64,000 bases of DNA, from NCBI GenBank assembly GCA_018296165.2, contig JACKQL020000011.1:868001-932000 (forward strand), in the 5' to 3' direction. Positions 44,780 to 56,521 of the stretch are shown in pieces. The first letter of the stretch is position 1. Each line of letters starts with the position of its first letter. Below the pieces are notes generated by a model that had not been told where the DNA came from, searched no databases, and saw nothing but the letters and a program-made list of their open reading frames with translations. Origin of the DNA: Termitomyces sp. T153. Taxonomy: Eukaryota > Basidiomycota > Agaricomycetes > Agaricales > Lyophyllaceae. Made by a program: the position numbers and the translations under genes.

Positions 44780-46097
44780 CTATGGGGTGTAACTCTGGCT
44801 TTGGTATGGAGCTTGAGTTTGAAGCGGATACGAGGCGTACTCCAGCGAGCTCGCTTGGGAAGAGGAAGAAGATTGAGATTGTGTCTGTGAGTAAGGTTGA
44901 GACTGGCTAGAAGCTGGGGGCCTGCCGTTCACCGAAGGAGAAACTTGTAGTGTTCCGGAACGGAATGCATGTTCTGGAACTGTATTGACGGTTGCCTTTG
45001 ACAACGATGGTGTCAAGTTAAAAGTTTGAAGCTCCGTACTATTCTGTGTTTCAGACCCCACCCCTAAACCAAGTGGCATCGCAAGACTGCTCCGTCGGGA
45101 TGGAAGTGTTCCATACCATGCTTGTCGACGAACTGGCATAGGGGTCGTGTGTTCATTCATTACACCTGGGATGATGCTCAGTGTGGGTTGATCCTGGTGA
45201 TGAAGTCCTCCTTGCGACGAGTATCTGTGATCATAGCTGTCTTCTTCGATATTCATGCTTTGAGTGAGCTGTTGTTCAACGAATTCATGCGACGTCGACG
45301 ATTCAAGAGATCTTGATGATTCTAGAGACGAGTTGTTGGAGGAAGCTGGTGAATTTTGCGAGCTTGATGGAAGATCATAAACAGGACCAGGAGATAGACT
45401 GGAGCGAGGCTTGCTTTTCCCTTTGTCCACACTGATGGCCTTGGCTACAAGCGAATCGAACGTCGGGGTAGGTGGATCGATCATCATTTCGTCAATCTGA
45501 GACTCTGTGGGCGATGAAAGTGAGGCGAAAGTGGGTGGAGAATATCTCTTGTGTGGAGAGGTCAAATGTATGTTGTCAATAGTCAGTTGCGAGGCAAGAA
45601 AAGGCTCTTTGTTGGGAGGTGACTGTGACCTTTGCAAAGAATGGTGAGCAGACGATATTGGATACACAGGTTCATCATCGTACGCAACAGCTGAGACTGA
45701 AGTCGGGCTAGATACAGGAGGTGAAGGAAGAGATGACATGGGCATCGCTTCTGGTGTTGTTTCTGCTTGTCGAGTATGTTAAGCTCATGTTGAGTCGGCA
45801 TGCAAGAGTGTAAGACATACCTCGAGCTATTCTAGTTTGGAATGAATCAAATGCTTTTTTGCAACCGGAGTGGGATAGTAAGAAGTCAGGGAGACTCAAG
45901 CTATCGCCTGCGCCTTCTTCTGCTCTCTTCATTAATGCTATATCCTCCCGCCTGATTGGAACAGAAGTCCGGACATGATCACTAAGCACATGTTTAACTA
46001 AATCTGGATATGTGCTGAAAGTGCATCTACACCATTTCCACCTGCAACCGTGGACTTCTGGAAGGTCTTGGTTTCGTGAAGGAGTGAAGCTTGACAT
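44780..46097 (-). CDS. C2H2 zinc-finger protein with a long disordered tail
   Basis: Two exons (46,097-45,821 and 45,762-44,780) join in phase to 419 residues. One C2H2-like finger lies near residues 17-42 (CRWKWCRCTFSTYPDLVKHV, then a His in LSDH). RIAR and basic residues follow. The remaining 320 residues are Ser/Pro/Gln-rich low complexity, with SP and TP sites (for example SLPSPPVSSP, SPHKRYSPP), ending QSQSYTP. The layout suggests a DNA-binding or adaptor protein; no target is inferable. It is divergent from the CCDC97 gene (236 bp). Confidence 0.75.
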
Positions 46098-46333
46098 CAC
46101 GGTTGAGTCCTGACAAATCCTAATTAACTTGGATGAGTTAATTGTTATAGTGTTTTAAATGAAGATCCTCACTAATTTCGAGCATGAAGAAAACTGAAGA
46201 CTGGAGTTAATGAGGGACAGTAAACCGAGACTATTATTTACTCAAATTTGGCTGGAGTGTTCTCTGTCACGTGATGTGACTGGTGGCGTCATCCGCGATA
46301 AGATTGGTCAGAGCTCTCATCTGTAGGCCGACA
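46098..46333. promoter_or_regulatory. 236-bp divergent promoter of the C2H2 and CCDC97 genes
   Basis: Head-to-head start codons are 236 bp apart. It contains GTCACGTGATGTGAC near 46,266-46,281, which has a CACGTG E-box inside a longer imperfect palindrome, a plausible site for a bHLH regulator. Confidence 0.45.
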
Positions 46334-47081
46334 ATGTCGTCAAGAGCTCTCTTCAACAAATCTTTGGCGCTCACATATCTCGGGCTGCCGGATGACTACA
46401 CTCCATCGCCCGAGTCTGACCCTATTCCATTCCTAGCCAGGCATCTCATGCAGCTTCCACCACATCTACTGTTGCATTTTAGCTACATTACGTCGGCGAA
46501 AGAAAGAACTGCACTTCCTGCCATTCGCAATCGTCGTCTCAAATATACCAACTCTAATCCTTCCCAGATACATTTCACTTCTGCTAGAGCTAAATGGCCA
46601 AATCTATGGCAAGGTCGCGAGCGGACGGGGTTGGAAGAGGGTGAAGACGAAAAGGCTTGGGCTGAAAATGAATTTCTTGGAGGAGCGAAAAAACATGTTG
46701 GCAAGTTAGGTGGTCTGTTGGGCGGGTATGAGGAAGAACGCGAGGCAGAACGCGTAAGAACCCTGAGGATAGAAAGGGCGGCAGCAGCGCAATTTATCCC
46801 TGAAGAAGATGAAAGCAGTGACGAAGAGGAGGAAGCAGAAGCAACTCCAGACGATGATAGCCCTGAAGAAGCCAAGGCATGGTTTGAGCGTTCTGTCCGT
46901 GAGCGGCTTATCTACGGACTATTGGAGGCAAGCTCATAGTTGCAGAGTCGAATAAGACCTAAGGCCTAACTGCTTCTTATAGCCATTCGACTACGACAAA
47001 GTGGACTGGGACGAATCTTTGGATGAGGAAGATGAAAGAGAAGCTGAAGGGCGATGGTTTGATAAAGATGACGAGTGCTAG
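46334..47081 (+). CDS. CCDC97-like protein
   Basis: Two exons (46,334-46,927 and 46,983-47,081) give 230 residues. The intron has a GC donor (GGAG|GCAAGC), and joining restores the family end RLIYGLLEPFDYDKVDWDE, then a final acidic RWFDKDDEC. CCDC97 proteins associate with the SF3b part of the U2 snRNP in published work on the family. The first ATG in frame, with MSSRALFNKSLALTYLGLPD, was chosen as start. Glu/Asp-rich stretches (EEDESSDEEEEAEATPDDD) lie in the second half. The role here is inferred from the family only. Confidence 0.8.
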
Positions 47082-47274
47082 TGATGAGCCAGCCTCAGCT
47101 GATGCATCTACCATGTATATATGTATGATTTGAAACTGTAGTCAATTAGCTCCGAGGCGTAACCGGAGTCCGTAAACCCATCCTGAAGGGCACCGGTGAA
47201 GCCGGTGCGGAATCAGAAAGATCACGCTCGTGTCACACACCTGGTTTGTCAAAACGCCATACAGCCCACCCTAA

Positions 47275-49683
47275 ATGCCAACGCATCTCTTACCATCCGT
47301 CGAGACAGCTGGCCTGCCACGCAAGTGTGAAGCGGCCAATACTTCAGTTCCACTAAGAAAGAAGAAAAAACGGCGTCGTGAGGAAGAAGGAACAGAGGAG
47401 ACTACTGGAGAGGTTGTGGAGAAAAGAAAAAAGAAGAAAAAGAAAAGGCGACACACTGAAGAAGGCGCTGCGAAAACCCAACTAGAAATAGATGAAGCAT
47501 CGATTGGCGAAGTGCAACCCGTAGAACAGCAGGGACAAAGGGAAAAAGAAACTTCATCTGAGGCCGTCGAACCTCAAATCGATCCAGTTCTCGAAACGCC
47601 TGAAGCCCGCGATGCTGCTGCTGCACTACTTTCAGCGATTGTTGCTGCAACTTCTGGGTTTCGCGACTCTGGTGCTTCTGACCGTGTACAACAGTCACAA
47701 CCTCATTACGTCCACGCCCAGAATCCCCTCCAGGCATCCGTGCAATTCCCGTTGATGCTTTCTGGGTACGGACAACTGCCTTTTATACACCCTCACCCTA
47801 CCCCTCCATCGCTCGCAGCAGATTCCTCGCTCTTTCCGACTGGTGGGAGTCTTTCGCTCTCTGAGCTGAATTTTGGGTCCAATGATGATGTGTTGCGCGC
47901 ACTGCAAGCATTAGATATGTCCAAAATCACCAGCGTACTTAGGAATATCAGCGAAGGGCCTGCAGGAGCTGATGATTCTACGATGACACACTCTCCCAAT
48001 CTTCAGGGTCCTCCACCACTCGTTAACGATCCTCCCATGTCCATGCCCATACTTCCGATGGGTCAAGTCCAAGTTTCAATTCCCGACCACCGACGCATGC
48101 TTGGTTTGCCCACCTACAGTGTAGAACAACAAGGAGATAGTCCCAACCACTCTTACCTTTTGGCAAATAAGTGGTTAAGCGCCTCAAAATTAGCTGACCT
48201 TGTCAGAACTGAAGGCTAGTCTGGTCCTTACTCTTTTGTACTATCAGTCTCATACCAGTCTTAGGACTTGTTTATAAGAAAGGGAAGTTTTCTGCTTTTG
48301 AAGAAGAACAGCTCGAGGACGCGATTGAAAGATTCCGCACTGTAAGTCTTTCCTTTGCCATGCCGCGCTACTTCGTTTATTCTCTTGTGACAGTCGCGGG
48401 GTCTTACTGAAGACCAAATTCAAGAGTTGATTTTTCCTCAGTCAGAAAAGAATAGAGATAATATCTTTTGGTCTGAATTGAGTTCGTGTTATTCTTCTAT
48501 CGGACATGAAGCAATTGATGACACCTATAAATATTCTAGCCTCTGCCGTACCATTACGCCCCATTATAGCTGTCTATCACCATATAAGAAGGACTCACCA
48601 CCCTTACAAGAAACGGGGTGCATGGACCGCAGATCAAGACGCTGCTCTAGAAAAGTGAATAATTATCTTGTCCGTCTTTCGACCTGACTCAACATGTTCT
48701 CAAGGGCTGTTATAGACCATGGACAGCAATGGGAGAAAATTGGTCCCTTAGTTATGCGCATGCCTTCAGATTGTCGGGACCGATATCGCAATCACATCGT
48801 CAATAAAAATATCCGTGTGACTGGTGGGTTAGAAGTTCTTTCGATAATGCTTTCTGGATTAACATTCTCTAGGTCCTTGGTCCAAGGAAGAAGAAGATCA
48901 ACTCACTCGAATCGTCACGGATATGACTGTCAATCAGGGTAGAGATATCGATGGTGATGTTTTCTGGGGCCGAGTGAGTGAACTTATGGGCGGCAAGCGT
49001 GGCCGGCAGCAGTGTAGGATAAAATGGTGAACCACTTTCTTTTGATATATCGAACTCCGTTAATGATCATGTAACAGGACGGATGCCTTGTGTAAAAATG
49101 TAAAAACTGGTGGACGGAAGGCACGATGGAGCCCGCAAGATGCCTACATTCTCGTTCACAAGTAAGTGCCTAATCATATTCACTTTACATGGTATCGTGA
49201 TTAGGCTTGGCTTTGTAGACTCACTACATTGAACGTGCGTGATGACACGGAAATCGATTGGAAATTGCTCCCAGATCCTGTATGGAACCTGTGGAGCCCC
49301 CACACCCTCCAACGTCGTTGGCTCACGATGAAGCGAGGAATCAAAGGGTGGGAAGACATGACTCATCAAGGTATGGGTAATAGAGATTTCCCGCATTCTT
49401 CTCATCACAACGATTTTCAGAAATAATGGACATACTGCGAGTCAGAAAGGCACACCTTCCTCCGTCTCCTCCTCCGAGAAAAAAGAGGGAACGCAGAATT
49501 ATCAGTGCCATTGCTGTGGTCGAGGAAGGTCTTGCACAGCTTCCTCCTAATGGGATTTCTGGATCTGTCGTGGCTGGGGCTCCCGGCTCTGAGCCAGCCA
49601 TCGCAAGTTCCAGTGCAGGATCTGGTAAACTCTCTGCTGAAAATGACCATGATAGTAAATCATCGTCTTCCGATTCCGAGTAG
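47275..49683 (+). CDS. REB1: Myb-domain DNA-binding protein, REB1/TTF1 type
   Basis: Nine exons (47,275-48,214; 48,265-48,341; 48,394-48,481; 48,540-48,654; 48,705-48,823; 48,873-49,026; 49,078-49,161; 49,219-49,370; 49,421-49,683) give 663 residues. Reb1 proteins bind rDNA terminators and promoters and stop RNA polymerase I. The N-terminus has a very basic run (KRKKKKKKRRH), probably a nuclear signal. Three Myb-like repeats span about 380-565: AWTADQDAALEKAVIDHGQQ W..., GPWSKEEEDQLTRIV...WGRVSELMGGKRGRQQCR, and ARWSPQDAYILVHKL...WSPHTLQRRW. Intron 1 seems to have a GC donor (GAAG|GCTAGT); an in-frame TAG follows if it is not spliced. The C-terminal tail is Ser-rich. Confidence 0.85.
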
Positions 49684-50100
49684 TATTATGCAAGTAACAG
49701 TGTATCAAAGAAATACATTATTTGTACCCGGATGACTATATATCCACTATCTTATCTGATACTACACCGAATGCCTAATTTATTGCATCTAAATACGTCA
49801 AAAACGAAAACCATGGAGTCAGGCTGTTTCACTGACTATTGACTTCGTTGACATGTCTCTCAACTATCGGCAGCTCCCATACTGACTTCTCCTTGTACTC
49901 GCAACTGGAGCCTGGTAAGTAATTGTACATGAGATCCACGAGGAGGCCTCGATGCATGCATTTGACTCATGAGTAACGACACGAAGAATGCCACGCTGAA
50001 GCAGTGTGCCTCCATCGCCAGCTGAATTAAGGCCGGCTGGGAGGTGCTTGGCACCTCCAAACCGGAAATCATAGCGGAAACTGTCTTGCTCCTTGCCACC

Positions 50101-53100
50101 ATGGGTTATCATCCTCGCGATGTTCAACGTCCTCGACCTACGCTTCGGATAACATCAATACCTACCTTGATTTTTGTGTTCGCCATCGCTTCTGTGCTCA
50201 CAATTTGGGCCTCGACGACAACACTCATTTCGACTCATCATATACCAACAGTTCACAATGTACCCATGAATTCTCAAGACATACTTGCACGATGCGTGTC
50301 TCTCAAAACTGCACCAGGCCCACCTCAAGCTTTCGATTCTCGCGAAGTATCAGACCGGTATGAACCGGGTACCAGCGCAACTTTTATCAAGAATGCACTT
50401 ATCTTTACGGGAGAGAAAAATGGTAGTGAAGTCATCCATGGGAGTATTCTCATGGATAAAGGCATCATAAAAAGTATAGGAAAAGTACCAAAGCACCTCC
50501 TTGAGATCGCTTCGCATGCCATAGTGGTAGACGCCAAAGGCGCATGGGTAACACCCGGCCTGGGTAAGTATACTCCTCAGTTTACCCAGCGACACTCCAA
50601 CAAGAAGTTTGATTTTGTTACTAGTGGACCTTCATTCTCATCTAGGCGTTTTGAGTGCGCCAATTATGGCTGGTTCGTGCTCTTCCCAAGAATAGTCCGC
50701 TCAAGTGTTTAGATTTATCTCAGGAAGTAACGACTTGAATTCTGTTCATGGCCCTATTCTTCCTTGGCTGCGAAGCATTGATGGATTCAATACTCACGAT
50801 GAATCCTTTCAATTGTCAATTGCAGGAGGCGTCACATCCGCTCAAGTGCTTCCGGGCAGCGGAAATGCAATTGGTAATCATCCTTCAATTCAATGATTTC
50901 CCCTCTCTAACTTGGTGCGTAGGGGGTCAAGCGTTCATGATCAAGCTCCGCAAGACTTCCGAAGGCTCACCGTCCTCTATGGTTATAGAACCTCCTCATA
51001 GCCTGACAGGTAAGAAGACTGAGGATCATGTTCGTTGGCGCCATTTGAAGTACGCTTGACAACCCCCTCAATTTCCACCGTTATCAATGTGTATTCTGCA
51101 GGCAAGCATGTGGTGAGAACCTTCGTCACTATGGGACTCGAATGGACTCGGCATGGGCATTCCGATCTGCGTATGATGAGGCGCGTAAGGTCAAGCTCGC
51201 TCAGGATGCGTTCTGCGCCAAGGCCGAGGCTGGTCTGTGGGACAACATCGGCAGCAATTTTCCCGAGAGCCTCCAATGGGAGGCTTTGGTCGATGTACTT
51301 CGTGGTCGGGTCAAAGTCAGAAAGTATTCACTTAAGTCTCATATATTCTTACTGATAGCCTTTGAAAGATCTCAAACCATTGTTACGAGGCTGTAGATCT
51401 GGACAACATAGTTCGTGTATGTATCGTCAGCTGGTGTATGTGCAATTTTTTTAACCAACTTCTTATGATTAGTTGAGTAACGAGTTTGAGTTTCCGATCG
51501 CGTCTTTCCATCATGCATCTGAAGCCTGGTTGGTCCCTGGACTGTTAAAGAAAACATGGGGAGGTACTCCTGGAGTAGCTATGTTCGCAACTAATCACAG
51601 GTAGGGTTCCCTCCCTTACTTTTCTTGAACAGCGGCCGGACTTGAAATGTTATAGGTACAAACGCGAAGCTTACAGAGGCTCTGAATTTGCGCCAAGAGT
51701 ATTGGCTGATGAGGGTATACCTGTCATTATGAAGGTAAGCAATAGCATCTCAGGTGATCCGGACAACATAAACAAAGTTGCAGTCAGACCACCCGGTCAT
51801 TAACTCTCGGTACCTACTTTACGAGGCTCAACAGGCTCACTACTTCAGCCTGCCGGCGAATTTGTCACTCGCATCCGTGACTTCTACTCCGGCAACCATT
51901 GCAGGGCTTTCACATCGGATTGGCTTTTTGAGAGAAGGTGCCGATGCCGACGTGGTTATATGGGACTCTCATCCACTTCGATTGGGTGCTACGCCTGTAA
52001 AAGTTTGGATAGACGGGATCTTACAAATTCCAGTACCATCGAAAACTGGTCAGCCATCCAATATTGAAGTAGGGAAGGGTAAATCAGACGATGGGTGGAA
52101 AAAAGCACCTGAAGTGCCGAACTGGGACGAAGAACGTAAGAAGGCACTTGATTGGGACGGTCTCCCTCCGCTTCTTGAGAAGTCACAAGAGGACAGAATC
52201 GTATTTTCTAACGTTAAAAGTGTCTGGAGACGAGAATTGGATGGAAACGTGCGAGTAGAGTTCAATGCTGCGACTGACAAAGAAATTGGTGCAGTCGTAG
52301 TCGAGAACGGTCAAATCATCTGCATGGGTTCTTCTTGTCTGACATCCTCTGGTGCCATGAAGGTTGTTGACCTACGCGGTGGTTCAATTGCGCCGGGCCT
52401 TATGACATATGGATCACCTTTAGGACTAGAAGAGATTACAGCGGAACCTTCCACAGGAGATGGCATTCCATATGACGCGTTTGCTCGTAACGTACCCAGC
52501 ATTCTCGATGACACAGGAGGCATAGTGCGGGCTATGGATGCTTTGATGTTCGGGACCCGGGATGCTTTGTACGTTCTTGACTTTAAGTCACAGGGGTTGC
52601 TTCTCCAACAACATCTTTTACAGAACAGCGTATCGTTCAGGCATCACGTTAGCTACCTCTTCTCTATCAAAAGCATACTATCTTGATGGTACACCTGGCC
52701 ATATCATATCAGGCCTGTCAACGACTTTCCGCACAGGATCCCTCCATGCTTTGGAACGAGGAGCTATTGTTCAAGATATGACTGCATTGCACGTTCATAT
52801 CGGACGAGCTCACCCATTAATAGGAAAGGGAGTGAGCGTAAGCACACAGATAGCTGCCCTTCGAAGACTCCTGTTTGGATGGGAGACAAAAGATAAGGAG
52901 ACCGGGTACTGGTTCAAGCAGGCCGCAGAGGTATGCATGTCATTGCCGTAAATGCTGAGTACTACTCTAATATGAGTTGCCACAGGGCGTAGTTCCCCTA
53001 GTAATAGATGTCCATAGTGCCGACATTATGGCTACTCTGTTGATTGTGAAGATCGAGGTAGAAGATAGAATTGGTTCACGGATGAGAATGGTGTTTAGCG

Positions 53101-53698
53101 GTGCGACTGAAGCGCACCTACTCGCAAAAGAGATAGGTAACATTTTCATTTCTTCGCGAGTCAAAGTGTCATTTAATGAATTGAATCTGTCATAGGAGAG
53201 GCAGATGTAGGCGTCATTCTACGACCATCAAGGCCATACCCGGTTACTTGGGACCAACGGCAGATGTAGGTTTGACTTGTGGATTCTGTGAATCAGCTGA
53301 CGGCCCATTGCTAGCCTACCTGGTCCCCCGTTGACTAATGATACGGCCCTGGTGAAGCTACTGCAACATGGTATAACAGTGGGATTGGGGGTGCAGGAAT
53401 CCTGGGAAGCGCGCAATGGACGCTTCGACATTCAATGGGTCAGTCTCATCTGACTGAATTCATATTGTCCTCACATCGCTTTCAGGCGGTGCTTGAGTCA
53501 AATGGGAAAGTCAGCCAGCGTGAGATGCGCGCAGTCGCCTATACGAATCTTCCAAAACTCCTGGGAGTCCGAGAAGTCGAGAATGACAAATCAATCATGG
53601 GAGACATGGTTGCATATGAAGGGGGTGGGGCATTTGACTTTTCTAGTAAGGTAGTCGCAATAATCTCTCCCGAACGCCAGCTGGTGGACTTGCTTTGA
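50101..53698 (+). CDS. Large amidohydrolase with a membrane anchor and two domains
   Basis: Fourteen exons (50,101-50,563; 50,625-50,672; 50,724-50,873; 50,923-51,049; 51,102-51,315; 51,369-51,416; 51,473-51,600; 51,656-51,734; 51,784-52,568; 52,624-52,930; 52,986-53,136; 53,196-53,265; 53,315-53,438; 53,486-53,698) give 968 residues. A single membrane helix lies at about 20-42 (TLIFVFAIASVLTIWAS). The first domain has the metal site: DLHSHLG (about 158-160), a His in SNHCYEAVD, FHHA and an Asp in MKSDHPVINSR (about 421). The second half repeats the fold opening VVDLRGGSIAPGLMTYGSPLG but lacks the HxH ligands. Related enzymes include imidazolonepropionase and ochratoxinase-like hydrolases; the substrate is unknown. 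Confidence 0.86.
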
Positions 53699-53794
53699 AT
53701 GGACGGTAATACATGTGATATGGCTAATCTATACATCTTTGAGATTTTCTTGCATACAATGAAGCTCGGATCGCCTAAGAATAGTTGAGCTGAG

Positions 53795-54137
53795 TTATTT
53801 GGCCACTCCGAGAAGAGCGGCTCCTGTTTTGATCCCGCGTCCATTCGCCGCCACCAGGCTGATTCCGACACAGCTGAGCAGGAACCCCGCGAATCTGATA
53901 ACCAGAGTCATTCCAGCGGTGATACTAGGTAGACAAAGTAGATGATCCACACCTAAAGAAGGCAATGCGGGACAAAGAACGCTCCTCATGTGGTGTGCGA
54001 GAGGAGGCGAAGATAGAACGAAGCACAGCGGGTGTTACCGGTATGCGGCTCTGTGAGTCAGCTGGAAGTTGTTGGACGGCTGTTGGATGGGTGGGGCGCA
54101 GCGTGCGCGTTGAGGTGGTAGACGCTGAAGAAGACAT
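53795..54137 (-). CDS. Small membrane protein, 104 residues, unknown
   Basis: Two exons (54,137-53,953 and 53,924-53,795) join in phase over a short 28-nt gap, with a GTGTGG donor and CTAG acceptor. The N-terminal half is Ser/Thr/Pro-rich (MSSSASTTSTRTLRP) with several Arg, like a mitochondrial targeting sequence. The second half has one hydrophobic helix (ITAGMTLVIRFAGFLLSCVGISLVAA). An in-frame ATG at 54,227 would add 30 residues. The very short intron and the lack of a known match make the model tentative. It is convergent with the amidohydrolase (96 bp). Confidence 0.5.
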
Positions 54138-54361
54138 TGAGTGGGTCACAAGTCGCGTGATTTGTGAGAATGGACTACGATGTCCCGACTCTACTATAGA
54201 CTGTATATATTCCGAGTCTTCTGTCATTCTACGGTGTTTTACACGGCCCCTTGTATGTACTTTACTTTTAAAGTGACGTGAACTGACTTGCTGTAGGGTT
54301 TCAACTTGAATATACCCGTCCTCTAGTGCTACTCACTCTATATACCCGTGGCTGAATTAAA

Positions 54362-55911
54362 ATGTATACTGAACACTTACATACGACGGACGACGGTTCA
54401 TCTTTCCATGAAGATACGACTAAGGTTGTCAATAGGCTGCCAACCAAGGAGGAGTACCGCCGTGTCAAGCACCTTGTTCTCCAGAAACCAAACGAACCAC
54501 CTATTAAAGACGATCAACTCGCAAAATCTCTCAGAACATGTCCTCTTCTCGAAACCGTTGTTTTATCAGGAGTGCCTGATCTCACTGATCGAACAATGGT
54601 CCTCCTTGCCAGGAAGGCAATCAATCTTCGAAATGTTGACTTGTCAGGGTGTGACCAAGTAACCGACGTTGGAATTCTTGAGCTTGCAGCGAAATCCCTT
54701 CCGTTACAAAGTCTACAACTGAGCGGGGTTACCGGTATGACCGACCCTTCTGTCTCAGCTATCGCAAAGACGTGTTCGCGACTTGTCGAGCTCGACCTAT
54801 GCAATCTTCCGCTGCTTACGCCCGTAGCCGTAAGAGACGTCTGGTCATTCTCAAGGTAAGCTCATCGACTCAACGGCCAAAATCACGCACACACGTAATG
54901 TCCGTATAGGAAATTGCGCACTCTCAGACTAGCACGGTGTCCTCTCCTTACGGACAAGTCGTTTCCTTCGGCATTGGAACCCAGTCTTCTCGAGGTAAAA
55001 GAAAAAGAGAATGGACACGATAAGCCTTTGCCGCCTCGGCCCGTCACATGGATAGATCGACTGCCGCCTCTTGTCCTTCGACATAGTGCGGAAAACCTAC
55101 GTGTGCTTGATCTGACGTCCTGCGGGATAACAGATGACGCAATCGAAGGCATCGTTGCTCATGCTCCCAAGATACAGAGCCTAATCCTGTCAGGGTGCAC
55201 GATGCTCACGAACCGGGCGCTGGAGTCGATATCGAAGCTTGGAGAGCATCTTGACGTCCTAATGCTGGCACATGTATCGAGCATTACAGACGCTGCGGTC
55301 GTTAAAGTTACTCGGGCATGTGGGAACCTTCGGTGTGTAGATGTTTCATGTAAGTTTCCTTTGATAAGGAGGGCTGCTACCCATTCTGCATGACGTTTCT
55401 CACTCTTCCATGCTAGTTTGTCGTAATCTGACAGATATGTCTGTATTTGAATTTGCCTCGCTAAAGGGGCTCCGGCGGCTTAGTTTGGTACGAATTCAAA
55501 AGCTTACAGACATTGCTATATTTGCGCTTGCCGAAGATGCGATATGCTTGGAGCGTTTGCATCTCTCGTATTGTGATAGATTGTCACTTGACGCTATACA
55601 CGAGCTTCTGAGAAGTCGAAGAGGATTACAGCTTCTTACCGCAACCGGTATACCTGCATGCAGGAGGGAGGGAGTGGAAAGATTTTCAGAGTCTCCGCCA
55701 CCCGTAGGTCAGTTTTCAGTGGTGAAACTGGTCCTGACGGTTGACTTAGACTTACGATGATGTTCAACGTGCCGCATTCCGGGTATTCAGCGGTGACAAG
55801 ATGGCTGCCTTGCGGAGATTTCTGGATAAAGAGGAGCAAAGACGGCGCGATGCTGAGACTCGAAACATTCCTTTTAAAGCTCGATCCGACGATAGGCTTG
55901 ACTTGTATTAG
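54362..55911 (+). CDS. GRR1-like leucine-rich-repeat protein without an F-box
   Basis: Four exons (54,362-54,855; 54,910-55,349; 55,417-55,703; 55,750-55,911) give 460 residues. Its LRRs align in order with those of GRR1 at 30,212 (LPPLVLRHSAENLRVLDLTS, TDDAIEGIVAHAPKIQSL, LTDMSVFEF, LERLHLSYCDRLS). The last two introns sit at the same positions and phases as the two GRR1 introns (phase 1 after VDVS, phase 0 after SPPP). The N-terminus lacks an F-box and goes straight into repeats after about 40 residues, and the long acidic tail is missing. It therefore cannot join an SCF by the usual Skp1 contact. It may compete for GRR1 substrates or act elsewhere; this is inference. Confidence 0.85.
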
Positions 55912-56521
55912 ACGGGTAAGTGTACGAGGTCTATGGAGTAGTATCGTTGGCGTCATGTCAGCCCCTATGACTTGAATTTGCTTCCAGGTTTGCTTCCGTT
56001 GCCATGTAGTTTTCTTTTTCTGCTGGTGTGCACCGGCCCGTTAGAGAGCATCCCTTGTTGGTATTACGATATTTGTATTGTTAATCTAATCAGTTCGTTG
56101 ACCTTCCATTCTCCCATGAAGAACATTCATCTGGCGGCCACGGTCAAGTGTCTTAGACAGGACTGTTGCTTGTGAAAGTAGTTGTAGGGGGTGGCTGCTG
56201 CGCTATAGGGGCACAGATGAGCTTGGAAGTCAAGTCGTCCAAGCGTGGAAGCTACTAGGTGCCTCGGCATGATTTGCGGTGATGTGGACGTCGGGAGGAC
56301 AAAGAAGGAGACGAAGGGCTCTATATATGTAGAAAGGCCTGAAACGATTGTGGAAGCGGGAAGATCTGCGTCCAGGTCTGAGATCGGACCGCCTTATTAT
56401 AGAGCTGTAGAGTTTTTCCTACTCCCACCATTTGCACCGTTTGCTGCAGCCCCCCAACGCCGTCCTTGACGACGGCTGGACGTCTAGTGGGGCTCGCCTT
56501 GCGTTCTAGCTTCTCTTGCGG
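55912..56521. other. 610-bp intergenic region
   Basis: This is 3' flank of the GRR1-like gene and promoter region of the RhoGEF. No coding frame, RNA gene or clear TATA box is supported apart from a TATATATG near 56,323. Confidence 0.4.
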
